Position numbers and translations under genes: made by a program. A stretch of 64,000 nt of DNA from Streptomyces sp. NBC_00287. Its GTDB lineage: Bacteria; Actinomycetota; Actinomycetes; Streptomycetales; Streptomycetaceae. Under the pieces are notes generated by a model. It was not told the DNA's origin. It saw nothing but the letters and a program-made list of their open reading frames with translations, and did not search any database. Shown here piece by piece: positions 8,557-18,185 of this stretch (position 1 is the first letter of the stretch; the number at the start of each line of letters is the position of its first letter). The stretch lies in assembly GCF_036173105.1 (NCBI RefSeq), contig NZ_CP108053.1, positions 1,674,001 through 1,738,000 on the forward strand, written 5' to 3'.

Positions 8557-9000
8557 CTAAGGCAGATCCCCCGTGGTGCTGGCTTCCACGAGCGCCCGAA
8601 GGGCGCGGGCGTCGGCGATGGCCCGCTGCTTGGCGATGCCCGGCTGGATGCCCAGTGCGGGCAGGCTGGTGCCGTCGCTGAGGTTGAGGAAGACCCAGGG
8701 GTCGCCGGGCCGCAGGTTCACCTGGATGATCTCGGCCCAGTCGAGACGACGCGTGCTGGCGATGTTCACGACGGTCACGCCGGACGTGTCGGCGACCACC
8801 TTGACCCGGGCGAGCAGGGCCAGGACGCCGAACATGAGCGCCCCGGTGAGGACGAAGCTCAGGCGCTCGCCGGGGCCGAGCTTCTCCAGCAGCAGCGCCA
8901 CCGCGGTGATCACCACGAAGATCGCGGTACCGGCGGTGAGCAGGACGGCCCGGGTGCGGGCCGGCCGGAAGGTGACGGGAAGTGCGGGGAGGTCGGACAT
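8557..9000 (-). CDS. PH-domain membrane protein (Rv2120c-like)
   Basis: 147 residues. Two hydrophobic segments (about residues 19-37 and 46-63) are followed by a small bacterial PH-like domain (VKVVADTSGVTVVNIASTRR, LDWAEIIQVNLRPGDPWVFL, LSDGTSLPALGIQPG). The function is unknown. Its place directly after hisG (10-base gap) is conserved in actinobacteria; the mycobacterial neighbour of hisG, Rv2120c, is of the same kind. The conserved linkage does not prove a role in histidine synthesis. Confidence 0.75.
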   Translation of the reverse strand: MSDLPALPVTFRPARTRAVLLTAGTAIFVVITAVALLLEKLGPGERLSFVLTGALMFGVLALLARVKVVADTSGVTVVNIASTRRLDWAEIIQVNLRPGDPWVFLNLSDGTSLPALGIQPGIAKQRAIADARALRALVEASTTGDLP

Positions 9001-9010
9001 CGCTGGGCTC

Positions 9011-9859
9011 TCAGAGACGGCAGGCGTGGATGGCCGTCGTCAGGATGGCCCGCGCGCCGATGTCGTACAGGTCGTCCATGATCCGCTGGGCTTCCTTGGA
9101 CGGGACCATCGCGCGGACGGCGACCCAGCCCTCGTTGTGCAGCGGGGAGACGGTCGGGGACTCCAGGCCCGGCGTGAGGGCGACGGCCTTCTCCAACTGC
9201 TCGACCCGGCAGTCGTAGTCCATCATCACGTACGTCCGGGCCACCAGGACGCCCTGGAGGCGGCGCAGGAACTGCTGCACCTTGGGGTCCTCGCCGTCGG
9301 TGCCGGTCCGGCGGATCACAACGGCCTCGGACTTCATGATCGGCTCGCCGAAGACCTCAAGACCGGCGTTGCGCAGCGAGGTGCCGGTCTCGACGACGTC
9401 GGCGATGACCTCGGCGACACCGAGCTCGATGGCCGTCTCGACGGCGCCGTCGAGGTGGACGACGGAGGCGTCGATGCCCTTGTCGGCGAGGTGTCCCTCG
9501 ACGATGCCCTCGTAGGAGGTGGCGATCGTCTTGCCCTTGAGGTCCTCGATGCCGTCCGCGGTGCCGGGCTTGGCGGCGAAGCGGAAGGTGGAGCGGGCGA
9601 AGCCGAGCGGGAGGATCACCTCGGCGTTGGCGCCGGAGTCGATCAGCAGATCGAGGCCGGTGATGCCGATGTCGAGGCGGCCGGAGGAGACGTAGATCGC
9701 GATGTCGCGGGGGCGGAGGTAGAAGAACTCGACCTCGTTCTCCGGGTCGACGATCCGCAGCTCCTTGGACTCGCGGCGCTGCTGGTAGCCGGCCTCATGC
9801 AGCATCTCCGCCGCAGGGCCTGACAGGGAACCCTTGTTGGGGACGGCGATGCGCAGCAT
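9011..9859 (-). CDS. hisG: ATP phosphoribosyltransferase, long form
   Basis: 282 residues. First step of histidine synthesis: ATP + PRPP to phosphoribosyl-ATP, in the cytoplasm. The N-terminus MLRIAVPNKGSLS is diagnostic. RLDIGITGLDLLIDSG and the PRPP-binding segment DVVETGTSLRNAG (about 157-169) are intact. The C-terminal ACT-like domain (about 205-282, PTVSPLHNEGWVAVRAMVP) carries histidine feedback inhibition in the long, hexameric form. It lies 46 bases downstream of hisE. Confidence 0.97.
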   Translation of the reverse strand: MLRIAVPNKGSLSGPAAEMLHEAGYQQRRESKELRIVDPENEVEFFYLRPRDIAIYVSSGRLDIGITGLDLLIDSGANAEVILPLGFARSTFRFAAKPGTADGIEDLKGKTIATSYEGIVEGHLADKGIDASVVHLDGAVETAIELGVAEVIADVVETGTSLRNAGLEVFGEPIMKSEAVVIRRTGTDGEDPKVQQFLRRLQGVLVARTYVMMDYDCRVEQLEKAVALTPGLESPTVSPLHNEGWVAVRAMVPSKEAQRIMDDLYDIGARAILTTAIHACRL

Positions 9860-9905
9860 GAGGTCGGCTTCCTTTGCGTGAGATGTGCGGGTGGGTACGG
9901 CGGCT

Positions 9906-10178
9906 TCAGAGGTGGGCGTAGACGTCGTCGAGGGAGATCCCGCGCGCGACCATCATCACCTGGACGTGGTACAGCAGCTGCGAGATCTCCTCGGCGGCCG
10001 CGTCCTTGCCCTCGTACTCGGCGGCCATCCAGACCTCGGCGGCCTCTTCGACGACCTTCTTGCCGATGGCGTGAACGCCCTTCTCGACCAGTTCCGCGGT
10101 GCGGGAAGTGGCGGGATCGCCGTTGGCGGCCTTGTGCTGGAGCTCGGTGAAGAGCTCCTCGAACGTCTTCTTGGACAT
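9906..10178 (-). CDS. hisE: Phosphoribosyl-ATP pyrophosphatase
   Basis: 90 residues from ATG 10178-10176 ([16 protein letters not shown]). Extending to the upstream GTG would add eight unconserved residues. The MazG-like helical motif [14 protein letters not shown] holds the acidic metal ligands. It removes pyrophosphate from phosphoribosyl-ATP, the second step of histidine synthesis. The stand-alone HisE form (not fused to HisI) is normal in actinobacteria. It lies between ribH (34-base gap) and hisG. Confidence 0.95.
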   Translation of the reverse strand: MSKKTFEELFTELQHKAANGDPATSRTAELVEKGVHAIGKKVVEEAAEVWMAAEYEGKDAAAEEISQLLYHVQVMMVARGISLDDVYAHL

Positions 10179-10212
10179 GGTGACGCTCAGCCTATGCCAC
10201 ATACCCGGTTCG

Positions 10213-10698
10213 TCAGCGCCAGGGTTCAGATACTGAACGCAGGGTGGCCGCGGTCGCCACGGCCGCGGTCACCGCCTCGTGGCCCTTGTCCTCGTTGGAG
10301 CCGGTCAGACCGGCCCGGTCCAGGGCCTGCTCCTCGGTGTCGCAGGTGAGCACGCCGAAGCCGACGGGGACGCCGGTCTCGACCGAGACCTGGGTGAGGC
10401 CCTGGGTGACGCCCTGGCACACGTACTCGAAGTGCGGGGTGCCGCCCCGGATGACGACGCCGAGGGCGACGACGGCGTCGTAGCCGCGGCCCGCGAGGAC
10501 CTTGGCGACGACCGGGAGCTCCCAGGTGCCCGGCACCCTGAGCAGGGTCGGCTCGTCGATGCCGAGGTCGTGCAGGGCGCGCAGGGCGCCGTCCACCAGG
10601 CCGTCCATCACCTTCTCGTGCCACTGCGCCGCGATGACGGCGACCCGCAGATCGCCCACGCCCTGTACGGACAGTTCCGGTGCACCCTTGCCGCTCAC
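10213..10698 (-). CDS. ribH: 6,7-dimethyl-8-ribityllumazine synthase
   Basis: 161 residues. Condenses the ribityl-pyrimidinedione with dihydroxybutanone phosphate to lumazine. Recognisable segments are [35 protein letters not shown] (active-site strand), [17 protein letters not shown] and [16 protein letters not shown]. It forms icosahedral or pentameric cages in this family. It lies 19 bases after ribBA in the riboflavin operon. Confidence 0.96.
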   Translation of the reverse strand: MSGKGAPELSVQGVGDLRVAVIAAQWHEKVMDGLVDGALRALHDLGIDEPTLLRVPGTWELPVVAKVLAGRGYDAVVALGVVIRGGTPHFEYVCQGVTQGLTQVSVETGVPVGFGVLTCDTEEQALDRAGLTGSNEDKGHEAVTAAVATAATLRSVSEPWR

Positions 10699-10717
10699 GT
10701 CTCTCCTCGTTGCTCTC

Positions 10718-12010
10718 TTACTGGTTGGCGCAGGCGGAGACGGCCGGGGCCGCCTCCAGCCAGGGCAGGTCGTGTCCCATCCGGTCCCGCTTGGTGCGCA
10801 GGTACCGGAGGTTGTGCTCGCCCGCGGTGACGGGCATCGGCTCCCGGTCGGTGACCTTGATGCCGTGCCGCACGAGCGCGTCGGTCTTGTCGGGGTTGTT
10901 GGTCATCAGGCGCACGCTGCGCACGCCGAGGTCCTCGAGGATCTGGGCGCCGGCCGCGTAGTCCCGCGCGTCGGCGGGCAGGCCGAGCTCCAGGTTGGCG
11001 TCCAGGGTGTCGCGGCCGCGCTCCTGGAGCTCGTAGGCGCGCAGCTTGGACAGCAGGCCGATGCCGCGTCCCTCGTGGCCGCGCAGGTAGACCACCACTC
11101 CTCGGCCTTCTTCCTGGATGCGGTCCAGGGCGGCGTCCAGCTGGGGGCCGCAGTCGCAGCGCAGCGAGCCGAAGACATCGCCGGTGAGGCACTCGGAGTG
11201 GACGCGGACCACGACGTCCTCGCCGTCGCCGATCTCGCCGTGCACCAGGGCGACGTGCTCGACGCCGTCGACGGTGGAGCGGTAGCCGTACGCCGTGAAG
11301 GTGCCGTGGGAGGTCGGCAGGTGGACCTCGGCCTCGCGGCGGACGGTGGGCTCGGCGGAGCGGCGGTAGGCGATCAGGTCCTCGATGGAGATGATCGTCA
11401 GGCCGTGCTTGCGGGCGAACGGGATCAGCTCGGGGAGGCGGAGCATCCGGCCGTCCTCGCCGGCGATCTCCACGATGGCGCCGGCCGGGCGCAGGCCCGC
11501 GAGACGGGCGAGGTCGACGGCGGCCTCGGTGTGGCCGTTGCGGGCCAGGACGCCGCCGGGCTTGGCGCGCAGCGGGAAGATATGGCCGGGGCGGACGAAG
11601 TCGTCGGCCCCCGACTCGCCGCTCGCCAGCAGCTGAAGCGTGGTCGAGCGGTCCGAGGCCGAGATACCGGTGGTCACACCGTGAGCGCCCGAGGCGTCCA
11701 CCGTGACTGTGAACGCGGTTTTCATGGACTCGGTGTTGTTCTCGACCATCTGCGGGATGCGCAGCCGGTCCAGCTCCTCGCCCTCCATGGGGGCGCAGAT
11801 CAGACCGCGGCACTCGCTCATCATGAACGCGACGATCTCGGGGGTCGCCTTCTCGGCGGCGATGACGAGGTCGCCCTCGTTCTCCCGGTCCTCGTCGTCG
11901 ACGACCACGACCGGGCGGCCGGCGGCGATGTCGGCGATGGCCTGCTCGACCGGGTCGAGCGACCAGTCCTCGATGTTGTCGGTGCTGTACAGAACGGGTG
12001 AGGTGCTCAC
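10718..12010 (-). CDS. ribBA: Bifunctional DHBP synthase / GTP cyclohydrolase II
   Basis: 430 residues from GTG 12010-12008, preceded by GGAAGGAG; the frame stays open further upstream through an antisense shadow, which is not part of the gene. The N-terminal half (about 15-215) is RibB with the signature [17 protein letters not shown]. The C-terminal half (about 220-415) is RibA with the zinc site [18 protein letters not shown] and the catalytic segment [12 protein letters not shown]. Together they make both precursors of riboflavin, from ribulose 5-phosphate and GTP. The GTG overlaps the ribM stop codon (GTGA). Confidence 0.96.
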   Translation of the reverse strand: MSTSPVLYSTDNIEDWSLDPVEQAIADIAAGRPVVVVDDEDRENEGDLVIAAEKATPEIVAFMMSECRGLICAPMEGEELDRLRIPQMVENNTESMKTAFTVTVDASGAHGVTTGISASDRSTTLQLLASGESGADDFVRPGHIFPLRAKPGGVLARNGHTEAAVDLARLAGLRPAGAIVEIAGEDGRMLRLPELIPFARKHGLTIISIEDLIAYRRSAEPTVRREAEVHLPTSHGTFTAYGYRSTVDGVEHVALVHGEIGDGEDVVVRVHSECLTGDVFGSLRCDCGPQLDAALDRIQEEGRGVVVYLRGHEGRGIGLLSKLRAYELQERGRDTLDANLELGLPADARDYAAGAQILEDLGVRSVRLMTNNPDKTDALVRHGIKVTDREPMPVTAGEHNLRYLRTKRDRMGHDLPWLEAAPAVSACANQ

Positions 12011-12648
12011 GCGGGCGCTCCTTCCAGGACGGGCCGCGTGTCCCTGCGGGAGCGCAGCCACCAGTCGCGCATGCCCCACAGGACGAGCGCGCCGTAGATG
12101 ACGTAGACGAAGCCGGAGAAGGCGTAGCCGTTCGCGAAGTTCAGCGGGACGCCGACCAGGTCGACGAGGAGCCAGGCGAACCAGAACTCGACCATGCCGC
12201 GGGCCTGGGCGTACATGGCGACGATCGTGCCGACGAAGATGTAGGCGTCCGGCCAAGGGTCCCAGGACAGGCTCGGGTACGCCTTGAAGAGCAGGGCCAC
12301 GGCGACGGTGCCGGCGGCGGCCGCTGCGGCCATCGCACCGCGCTCGGTCCAGGTGGCGAAGCGGACGGCGACCTTGCCGTCCTCGGCACGGGCGGTGCCG
12401 CGGTTCCACTGCCACCAGCCGTACAGCGCGACGGCCATGACGACGACCTGCTTGCCGGCGCTGCCGGTCAGATGGCCGTAGAAGGCGCCGAAGAGGACGA
12501 GGCCGGAGAGGAACTGGACCGGCCAGGTCCACAGGGAGCGGCGGAAGCCGAGGGCGAGGGTGATGAGGCCCAGGGTGTTGCCGACCATGTCCGACCAGAT
12601 GATGTGCTGGCCGAACAGGACGAAGGCCTCGGAGTTGAGCCAGTTCAC
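12007..12648 (-). CDS. ribM: Riboflavin transporter RibM/PnuX (PnuC family)
   Basis: 213 residues, about six or seven membrane helices, with the PnuC-family signatures [24 protein letters not shown] and [16 protein letters not shown]. PnuC proteins move nicotinamide riboside, but the members encoded inside actinobacterial rib operons (RibM of Streptomyces davaonensis, PnuX of Corynebacterium) import riboflavin. The position between ribE and ribBA under an FMN riboswitch argues for that role here. Overlaps of 4 bases link it to both neighbours. Confidence 0.88.
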   Translation of the reverse strand: MNWLNSEAFVLFGQHIIWSDMVGNTLGLITLALGFRRSLWTWPVQFLSGLVLFGAFYGHLTGSAGKQVVVMAVALYGWWQWNRGTARAEDGKVAVRFATWTERGAMAAAAAAGTVAVALLFKAYPSLSWDPWPDAYIFVGTIVAMYAQARGMVEFWFAWLLVDLVGVPLNFANGYAFSGFVYVIYGALVLWGMRDWWLRSRRDTRPVLEGAPA

Positions 12649-13238
12649 TTGGTCGCTCCGAGGAGCCGCTCGACGTACTTGGCGACGACGTCGACTTCCA
12701 GGTTGACCGGGTCGCCGGGCTGCTTGATGCCGAGCGTGGTCAGGGCGAGGGTGGTGGGGATGAGGCTGACGGTGAAGTAGTCGGGGCCCGCGTCGACGAC
12801 GGTGAGGCTGATGCCGTCGACGGTGATGGAGCCCTTCTCGACGACATACCGGGCGAGGTCCGCGGGGAGCGAGATCTTGATGATCTCCCAGTTGTCGGAG
12901 GGCTTGCGCTCCAGCACCTCGCCGGTGCCGTCGACATGGCCCTGCACGATGTGCCCGCCGAGGCGCGCGCCGACCGCGGTGGGGCGCTCCAGGTTGACGC
13001 GGGAGCCGATGTCGAGGGCGCCCAGGCTGGAGCGGTTCAGGGTCTCGGCCATCACATCGGCGGTGAACTCGTCGCCCTCGTGGTCCACGACCGTGAGGCA
13101 GACGCCGTTGACCGCGATGGAGTCACCGTGCTTGGCGCCGTCGGTGACGACGGGGCCGCGCAGACGGAAGCGACAGGCGTCGCCGAGGTTCTCGACGGCG
13201 GTGATCTCGCCCAGCTCTTCGACGATTCCGGTGAACAC
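12645..13238 (-). CDS. ribE: Riboflavin synthase alpha chain
   Basis: 197 residues from GTG 13238-13236, with GGGAGG about 10 bases upstream. Last step: dismutation of two lumazines to riboflavin. The two tandem barrels are visible: [10 protein letters not shown]...[10 protein letters not shown] (1-90) and [13 protein letters not shown]...[11 protein letters not shown] (about 95-190). Each repeat carries the lumazine-binding motif, and the trimer interface tail is present. It is the first gene of the unit behind the FMN riboswitch. Some authors call this gene ribC. Confidence 0.96.
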   Translation of the reverse strand: MFTGIVEELGEITAVENLGDACRFRLRGPVVTDGAKHGDSIAVNGVCLTVVDHEGDEFTADVMAETLNRSSLGALDIGSRVNLERPTAVGARLGGHIVQGHVDGTGEVLERKPSDNWEIIKISLPADLARYVVEKGSITVDGISLTVVDAGPDYFTVSLIPTTLALTTLGIKQPGDPVNLEVDVVAKYVERLLGATK

Positions 13239-13390
13239 TTCCCGGGTCCTCCCTGCCTCATGGGGGCACGGACTCCGGGGCTGTCGAAGAACGACAGAGA
13301 CACGGACGACGACACCGGGAGCGACGCCGGACAGACCCGTCCGCAGGGGACGAGCTCATATCGGCGGCGCGCACGAATGCCCGCCCGCCG

Positions 13391-13515
13391 CGCACTGCCT
13401 CCCATCCGGACTTTAACCGTCGGTCCAGGAATTTCACCTGGTCAACCGGCCGCTGGAGGCGACCGGGTCGCGGACTGTAACCGCCGGTTCGGACTTTCAC
13501 CGACCCCGGAGTGCG
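13391..13515 (-). promoter_or_regulatory. FMN riboswitch (RFN element)
   Basis: Read on the minus strand the segment has every conserved piece of the RFN element in order: GGGGTCGGTGAAAGTCC, AACCGGCGGTTACAGTCCGC, CCAGGTGAAATTCCTGG, ACCGACGGTTAAAGTCCGG, ATGGGAGGCAGTGCG. The closing helix P1 is CGCACT (13515-13510) with AGTGCG (13396-13391). It stands 152 bases before the ribE start. In that leader I see only a modest hairpin (CTGTCG/CGACAG at 13281-13297), so whether control is by termination or by ribosome-site access is not settled. Confidence 0.97.
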
Positions 13516-13620
13516 CTGCTTCTGGTACAGGGCCAGTGTGCCACGCCCGATCGACGTCCATGCGGGTGAGGGCTGTGGGCTGGCTCACAGGATGCATGCC
13601 TGGACATCTACATCGGCACA

Positions 13621-13680
13621 TTGGTCCATCCGTGAATTGGTCCATACCTATTGACTCATTGGTCTAGTCCTCCCTACTGT
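13621..13680 (+). promoter_or_regulatory. Chitinase promoter with three DasR-like (dre) half-sites
   Basis: The octamer TTGGTCYA occurs three times, starting at 13621, 13637 and 13659. The third reads TTGGTCTAGTCC, close to the Streptomyces chitinase/DasR operator TGGTCTAGACCA. It falls in the 18-base spacer between TTGACT (13651-13656) and TACTGT (13675-13680), where a bound repressor would block polymerase. DasR is released by glucosamine 6-phosphate, tying the gene to chitin breakdown. Confidence 0.7.
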
Positions 13681-13709
13681 CTGCGCAACTTCCGTGGAGA
13701 GGAACCGAC

Positions 13710-16031
13710 TTGCTGTCACGCAACCGAGCGAGACCCGCCTTGTTCGCCGCGGTGGCCGCGGTCGCCGGCCTGGTCCTCGCCGGGCTCCCGGCCACCGTCT
13801 CGCACGCCGCCGACCAGGAGTCCTGCCGCCCCGACGGGCTCTACAAGACGCCCGGCGCCGATGTCCCGTACTGCGCGGTCTACGACGCCGAGGGCCGGGA
13901 GAAGATGGGCGCCGACCACCAGCGCCGGGTGATCGGCTACTTCACCGGCTGGCGCACCGGCAAGGACGGCACGCCCGCCTATCTCGCGCCGGACATCCCG
14001 TGGGACAAGGTCACCCACCTCAACTACGCGTTCGCGCACATCGACGGCTCGAACAAGATCTCCGTCGGCGCGGACGGCGCGACCAACGCGGCGACCGGGA
14101 CGACCTGGCCGGGCGTGAGCGGCGCGGAGATGGACCCGGAGTTCTCCTACAAGGGCCATTTCAATCTGCTCAACAAATTCAAGAAGCAGCACCCGAACGT
14201 CAAGACGCTGATATCGGTGGGCGGTTGGGCCGAGACCGGCGGCTACTTCGCGGACGACGGCACGCGGGTGAACTCCGGCGGCTTCTACTCGATGGCCACC
14301 AACGCCGACGGCTCGGTGAACCAGGCGGGCATCGACACCTTCGCGAATTCCGCCGTCGATTTCATCAGGAAGTACGGCTTCAACGGCGTCGACATCGACT
14401 ACGAGTACCCGACGACGATGAAGGACGCGGGCAACCCGCTCGACTGGTCCCTCTCCAACGCCCGCAGAGCCGGCCTGGTCAAGGGCTACGCGGCCCTGAT
14501 GAAGTCCCTGCGCGAGAAGCTCGACCGCGCGGGCGCGGCGGACGGCAAGCACTATCTGCTCTCGGTCGCGGCACCCTCCTCCGGATACCTGCTGCGCGGC
14601 ATGGAGACCTTCCAGGTCCAGAAGTATCTGGACTACGTCAACATCATGTCGTACGACCTCCATGGCGCCTGGAACGAATACGTCGGCCCGAACGCCTCGC
14701 TCTTCGACGACGGCAAGGACGCCGAACTCGCCGCCGCGGGCGTGTATTCGACCTCGCAGTACGGCGGAATCGGCTATCTGAACACCGACTGGTCGTATCA
14801 CTACTTCCGCGGTTCGATGCCGGCCGGACGGATCAACATCGGACTCCCCTATTACACAAGGGGGTTCAAGAACGTCACCGGCGGGACCGACGGCCTCTGG
14901 GGCAAGGCGTCCTCGACGACCTGTCCGGCGGGCTCCGGCTTGACCAAGTGCGGTGACGGGGCCGTGGGCATCGACAACCTCTGGCACGACCTCGACACCA
15001 ACGGCAAGGAGTCGCCCGCGGGTTCGAACCCGATGTGGCACGCCAAGAACCTGGAGAAGGGCGTCGTCGGTGATTACGTCACCGAGTACGGCTTCCCGGC
15101 CGACACCCGGCTGACCGGCACCTACGCCCGGAAGTACGACTCCACACTGGTCGCGCCGTGGCTGTGGAACGCCGAGAAGAAGGTGTTCCTGTCGACCGAG
15201 GACGAGCAGTCGGTGAACGCCAAGGCCGACTATGTCGTCGAGAACGGCATCGGCGGCACGATGGTCTGGGAGCTGGCCGGGGACTACGGCTGGAACGCGG
15301 CCAAGGGGCAGTACGAGCCCGGGTCGACGCTGACGACCGCGATGTACGAGAAGTTCAAGTCGGCCTCCCCGTACGGCGCGAAGCGGTCGACGATCGATCT
15401 GCCGAGCCAGGCGTTGAACATCGACGTGGAGTTCGGGCAGTTCCCGCTGGGTGACTCCAACTACCCGATCAGCCCCAAGCTGAAGATCACGAACAACACG
15501 TCGGCGACGCTGCCGGGTGGCACGGAGTTCCGCTTCGACTACGGCACTTCGGCGCCCGGAAACGCCAAGGACCAGTCCGGGTGGGGTACTTCGGTGATCC
15601 GCAGCGATCACACCGGGAGCAATGTCGGTGGGCTGAAGGGCGACTACCACCGGGTCTCGCTGAAGCTGCCCAGCTGGCAGACGCTGGCGCCCGGGGCGTC
15701 GGTGGAGTTGGACTTCGTGTACTACCTGCCGGTGTCGACTCCGTCGAACTGGACGGTGACGTTCGGTGGGACGACGTATGCGCTGGCGGGGGATCTGGCT
15801 CGGGGGACTTCGGTGGTGGAGCCGGGCGGTGGATCGCCTTCGCCCTCACCGACTCCGTCCGAGGGGACCGGCTCCTGCACGACTCCGGCCTGGAGCGCGA
15901 GTACGGAGTACGGCGGGGGCAGCACTGTCTCCCACAAGGGGCACTCGTGGAAGGCGAAGTGGTGGACGAAGGGCGAGGAGCCCGGAACCACCGGTGAATG
16001 GGGTGTGTGGCAGGACCTCGGCGCCTGCTGA
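13710..16031 (+). CDS. Secreted multidomain GH18 chitinase with C-terminal CBM5/12
   Basis: 773 residues from TTG 13710, with GAGAGGA upstream. Sec signal peptide 1-34 (MLSRNRARP, hydrophobic core, ATVSHAA). The GH18 barrel (about 70-550) holds TLISVGGW (SxGG), the catalytic [11 protein letters not shown] with Asp-x-Asp-x-Glu, [12 protein letters not shown] and the terminal [11 protein letters not shown]. An Ig-like domain of the chitinase C type follows (about 570-700, [20 protein letters not shown]). After a Pro/Ser linker (SPSPTPS) comes a type 3 chitin-binding domain (about 725-773: [29 protein letters not shown]). The protein would bind and cleave crystalline chitin outside the cell. Confidence 0.95.
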   Translation: MLSRNRARPALFAAVAAVAGLVLAGLPATVSHAADQESCRPDGLYKTPGADVPYCAVYDAEGREKMGADHQRRVIGYFTGWRTGKDGTPAYLAPDIPWDKVTHLNYAFAHIDGSNKISVGADGATNAATGTTWPGVSGAEMDPEFSYKGHFNLLNKFKKQHPNVKTLISVGGWAETGGYFADDGTRVNSGGFYSMATNADGSVNQAGIDTFANSAVDFIRKYGFNGVDIDYEYPTTMKDAGNPLDWSLSNARRAGLVKGYAALMKSLREKLDRAGAADGKHYLLSVAAPSSGYLLRGMETFQVQKYLDYVNIMSYDLHGAWNEYVGPNASLFDDGKDAELAAAGVYSTSQYGGIGYLNTDWSYHYFRGSMPAGRINIGLPYYTRGFKNVTGGTDGLWGKASSTTCPAGSGLTKCGDGAVGIDNLWHDLDTNGKESPAGSNPMWHAKNLEKGVVGDYVTEYGFPADTRLTGTYARKYDSTLVAPWLWNAEKKVFLSTEDEQSVNAKADYVVENGIGGTMVWELAGDYGWNAAKGQYEPGSTLTTAMYEKFKSASPYGAKRSTIDLPSQALNIDVEFGQFPLGDSNYPISPKLKITNNTSATLPGGTEFRFDYGTSAPGNAKDQSGWGTSVIRSDHTGSNVGGLKGDYHRVSLKLPSWQTLAPGASVELDFVYYLPVSTPSNWTVTFGGTTYALAGDLARGTSVVEPGGGSPSPSPTPSEGTGSCTTPAWSASTEYGGGSTVSHKGHSWKAKWWTKGEEPGTTGEWGVWQDLGAC

Positions 16032-16049
16032 GCCCCGCGCTCGGACCGG

Positions 16050-16087
16050 CCCGGCGGCGGTGACGACGGCCCTTGCCCGCCGCCGGG
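16050..16087 (+). terminator. Terminator of the large chitinase gene
   Basis: 11-bp stem CCCGGCGGCGG (16050-16060) / CCGCCGCCGGG (16077-16087), 16-base loop, 19 bases after the stop. Confidence 0.75.
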
Positions 16088-16120
16088 CCTTCAACTCCCG
16101 GCTCTGGCAGGATGCTGGGC

Positions 16121-16864
16121 ATGACCACGATTCTGGTGACCGGCGGTACTGGAACCCTCGGGCGGCTCGTCGCGGAGCGGTTGGGGGCGGACGGGCACGA
16201 CGTGCGCGTGCTCAGTCGGCACGCGCAGCCGTACGCCGTGGATCTGCGTGAGGGTGGGCCCGGGCTGGATGCGGCCGTCTCCGGTGCGGACGCGATCGTG
16301 CACTGCGCGAGTTCGCCGCGTGGTGGGGACGAGGAGGCAGCGGAGCATCTGATCGCAGCGGCGCGAGGGGCGGGTGTGCGCCATCTGGTCTACATCTCGA
16401 TCGTCGGTGTCGACCGGGTGCCGTTCGGCTACTACCGGAGCAAGCTCGCGGTGGAGAAGCTGATCGAGAACTCGGGCGTCGGCTGGACGATCCTGCGGGC
16501 GACGCAGTTCCACGACTTGCTTGTGCAGGTGTTCGGGGTCCTGGCCAAGCCTCCGGTGATGCTGTTGCCGACCGGGGTACGGGACCAGCCGGTCGATGTG
16601 GCGGAGGTGGCGGACCGGTTGGTCGAACTGGCGCTCGCTGCTCCCGTGGGCCGGGTCGACGACATGGCGGGGCCGGAGGTACGTTCCGTCGAGTCGCTGG
16701 CCCGGGCGTACCTGAAGGCGACGGGGCGGAAACGTCGGGTGGTGAGCGTCCCTCTGGCGGGCAAGGCGTACCGGGCCTTCCGGGCAGGAGGCCACTTGGC
16801 GCCGGAGCATGCGGTGGGGAAGGGCACGTTCGAGGAGTATCTGGCGGTACGTTTCGGCCGCTGA
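16121..16864 (+). CDS. SDR/NmrA-type NAD(P)-binding oxidoreductase
   Basis: 247 residues from ATG 16121, chosen because AGG at 16109-16111 sits nine bases ahead; an ATG at 16112 overlaps that site. The N-terminal TTILVTGGTGTLGRLVAERL is the Rossmann GxxGxxG motif of atypical SDRs. DAIVHCASSPRGGDEEA, HLVYISIVGVDRVPFGYYRSK and GWTILRATQFHDLLVQVF follow the NmrA/HSCARG pattern, with YxxxK present. The substrate is unknown; such proteins can be redox sensors instead of enzymes. It stands alone, convergent with the ROK gene. Confidence 0.85.
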   Translation: MTTILVTGGTGTLGRLVAERLGADGHDVRVLSRHAQPYAVDLREGGPGLDAAVSGADAIVHCASSPRGGDEEAAEHLIAAARGAGVRHLVYISIVGVDRVPFGYYRSKLAVEKLIENSGVGWTILRATQFHDLLVQVFGVLAKPPVMLLPTGVRDQPVDVAEVADRLVELALAAPVGRVDDMAGPEVRSVESLARAYLKATGRKRRVVSVPLAGKAYRAFRAGGHLAPEHAVGKGTFEEYLAVRFGR

Positions 16865-16888
16865 CAGCGTTCCTCGCCCCTGCCGCTC

Positions 16889-18079
16889 CTAGCGCACGGG
16901 CGGAGCGAACAGTTCCTCTTGAGCCCGGTCCCGCGCCGTCAGTAGCGCACCCCGTAGCACCGCCTCGCCTCCCAGCGTGCTTGCCCGTACCTCCGTCGGT
17001 AGTGGGGACAGGTGGAGCAGGCGGTCCTGGACGCGTGCAGCCAGATCCTCCCCGCCCGCTCGGCCGATCTCGCCCGCCAGGACCACACAGCCGGGGTCGA
17101 GGACCGAGATGACCGCCGCGGCGCCCAGGGCCAGGCGGTCCGCGAGGGTGTTCAGGAAGGCGGCGTTGGCCGGGTCGTCCGCCGAGTTCACAGCCGTGCG
17201 GACCAGCGTCGCCGCATGTGGTTCGCCCTGGGCCTCCGGTGCCGTCACTCCGTGTTCCGCCGCCAGTTGCGCGACCGCCCCCGCCCCCGCCAAGGAGTGG
17301 AAGCCGCCGTCGCAGCCTGTCGCCGACGGCAGGCCCGTCGTGCCCGGTACCGGCAGGAAGCCGATCTCGCCCGTGCCGCCCGAGGCGCCCCGGCGCAGGG
17401 TGCCGTCCAGGACCACCGCGGCGCCGACGCCCATGCCGAGCCAGAGGAGGACGAAGGTGTCGCGGTCCGCCGCGGCTCCGTCGCGCTGTTCCGCCAGTGC
17501 CGCCAGGTTCGTCTCGTTCTCCACACTCACCCGCGCTTGGGGCAGCCGCTCCTGAAGGGTCGCCACCAGACGGCGGTGCCATTCCGGCAGGCCCGTGGAG
17601 CTGCGCAGTTCGCCCGTCGCCGGGTCGATCAGGCCCGGCGCGCCGATGCCGACCGTGTGCGGCCGGTCCACGCCGGCCTCCTTCACCGCCCGCTCCACCA
17701 AGGCCACCGCCTGCTCGACCGCGGGGCCCGTCCCGACGCCCCCGTCGATCGGCGCCGACGCCTGTGCCAGCACCTCGCCGACCAGGTCGGACACGGCCAC
17801 GGCGACACCCTCGGTGCGTACGTCAAGCGCCGCCAGATGGGCCCGCGCGGCGACGATGCCGTACACCTTGGCGTTGGGCCCGCGTCGTTGCTCCCCCGAC
17901 TCCCCCACGACCTCGATCAGTCCGGCGGCGGTGAGGCGGTCGACGAGGTCGGCCACGCTCGGCCGGGAGAGGCCGGTCAGCTCTTTGAGCCGTCCCGCCG
18001 TCAAGGGGCCCTCCTCCTGGAGCAGGCGCAGGGCGAGCCGGTCGTTGATGGCCCGGGCGGTACTGGGGGATGCGGGCAT
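16889..18079 (-). CDS. ROK-family transcriptional repressor
   Basis: 396 residues. N-terminal winged helix-turn-helix (about 20-70: GRLKELTGLSRPSVADLVDR) followed by a ROK sugar-kinase-like domain (85-390; GIGAPGLIDPATGEL, LLWLGMGVGAAVVLDG, GGTGEIGFLPV). The usual ExGH motif reads EIGF, and the zinc-binding CxCGxxGC cluster is replaced by a single Cys. It is therefore a regulator, not a kinase, and binds its effector without the normal zinc site. It is divergent from the MFS gene, with a palindrome in the 106-base intergenic space, so it probably represses both genes. Confidence 0.88.
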   Translation of the reverse strand: MPASPSTARAINDRLALRLLQEEGPLTAGRLKELTGLSRPSVADLVDRLTAAGLIEVVGESGEQRRGPNAKVYGIVAARAHLAALDVRTEGVAVAVSDLVGEVLAQASAPIDGGVGTGPAVEQAVALVERAVKEAGVDRPHTVGIGAPGLIDPATGELRSSTGLPEWHRRLVATLQERLPQARVSVENETNLAALAEQRDGAAADRDTFVLLWLGMGVGAAVVLDGTLRRGASGGTGEIGFLPVPGTTGLPSATGCDGGFHSLAGAGAVAQLAAEHGVTAPEAQGEPHAATLVRTAVNSADDPANAAFLNTLADRLALGAAAVISVLDPGCVVLAGEIGRAGGEDLAARVQDRLLHLSPLPTEVRASTLGGEAVLRGALLTARDRAQEELFAPPVR

Positions 18080-18125
18080 GCCGGGATCCTTCCAGATCGG
18101 CGGATGCGGTGAGCGGCCACCCTAT

Positions 18126-18148
18126 CTATCAGGCAGGGTTCCTGATAG
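18126..18148. promoter_or_regulatory. Palindromic operator between ROK repressor and MFS gene
   Basis: CTATCAGG (18126-18133) and CCTGATAG (18141-18148) form a perfect 8-bp inverted repeat with 7 bases between, in the divergent promoter region. It is the best candidate for the ROK protein's binding site. Confidence 0.6.
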
Positions 18149-18185
18149 TTTACGCGACCGACAGACACGCGGGAGGGGCCTGAGC

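Noticed and set aside
13258..13359. Small leader ORF (33 residues) between FMN riboswitch and ribE
   Set aside because: No ribosome site and no conserved-looking protein; Arg/Ser-rich reading is what random GC-rich DNA gives.
16889..18079. ROK protein as glucokinase
   Set aside because: N-terminal HTH present and catalytic/zinc motifs altered, so it is a regulator.
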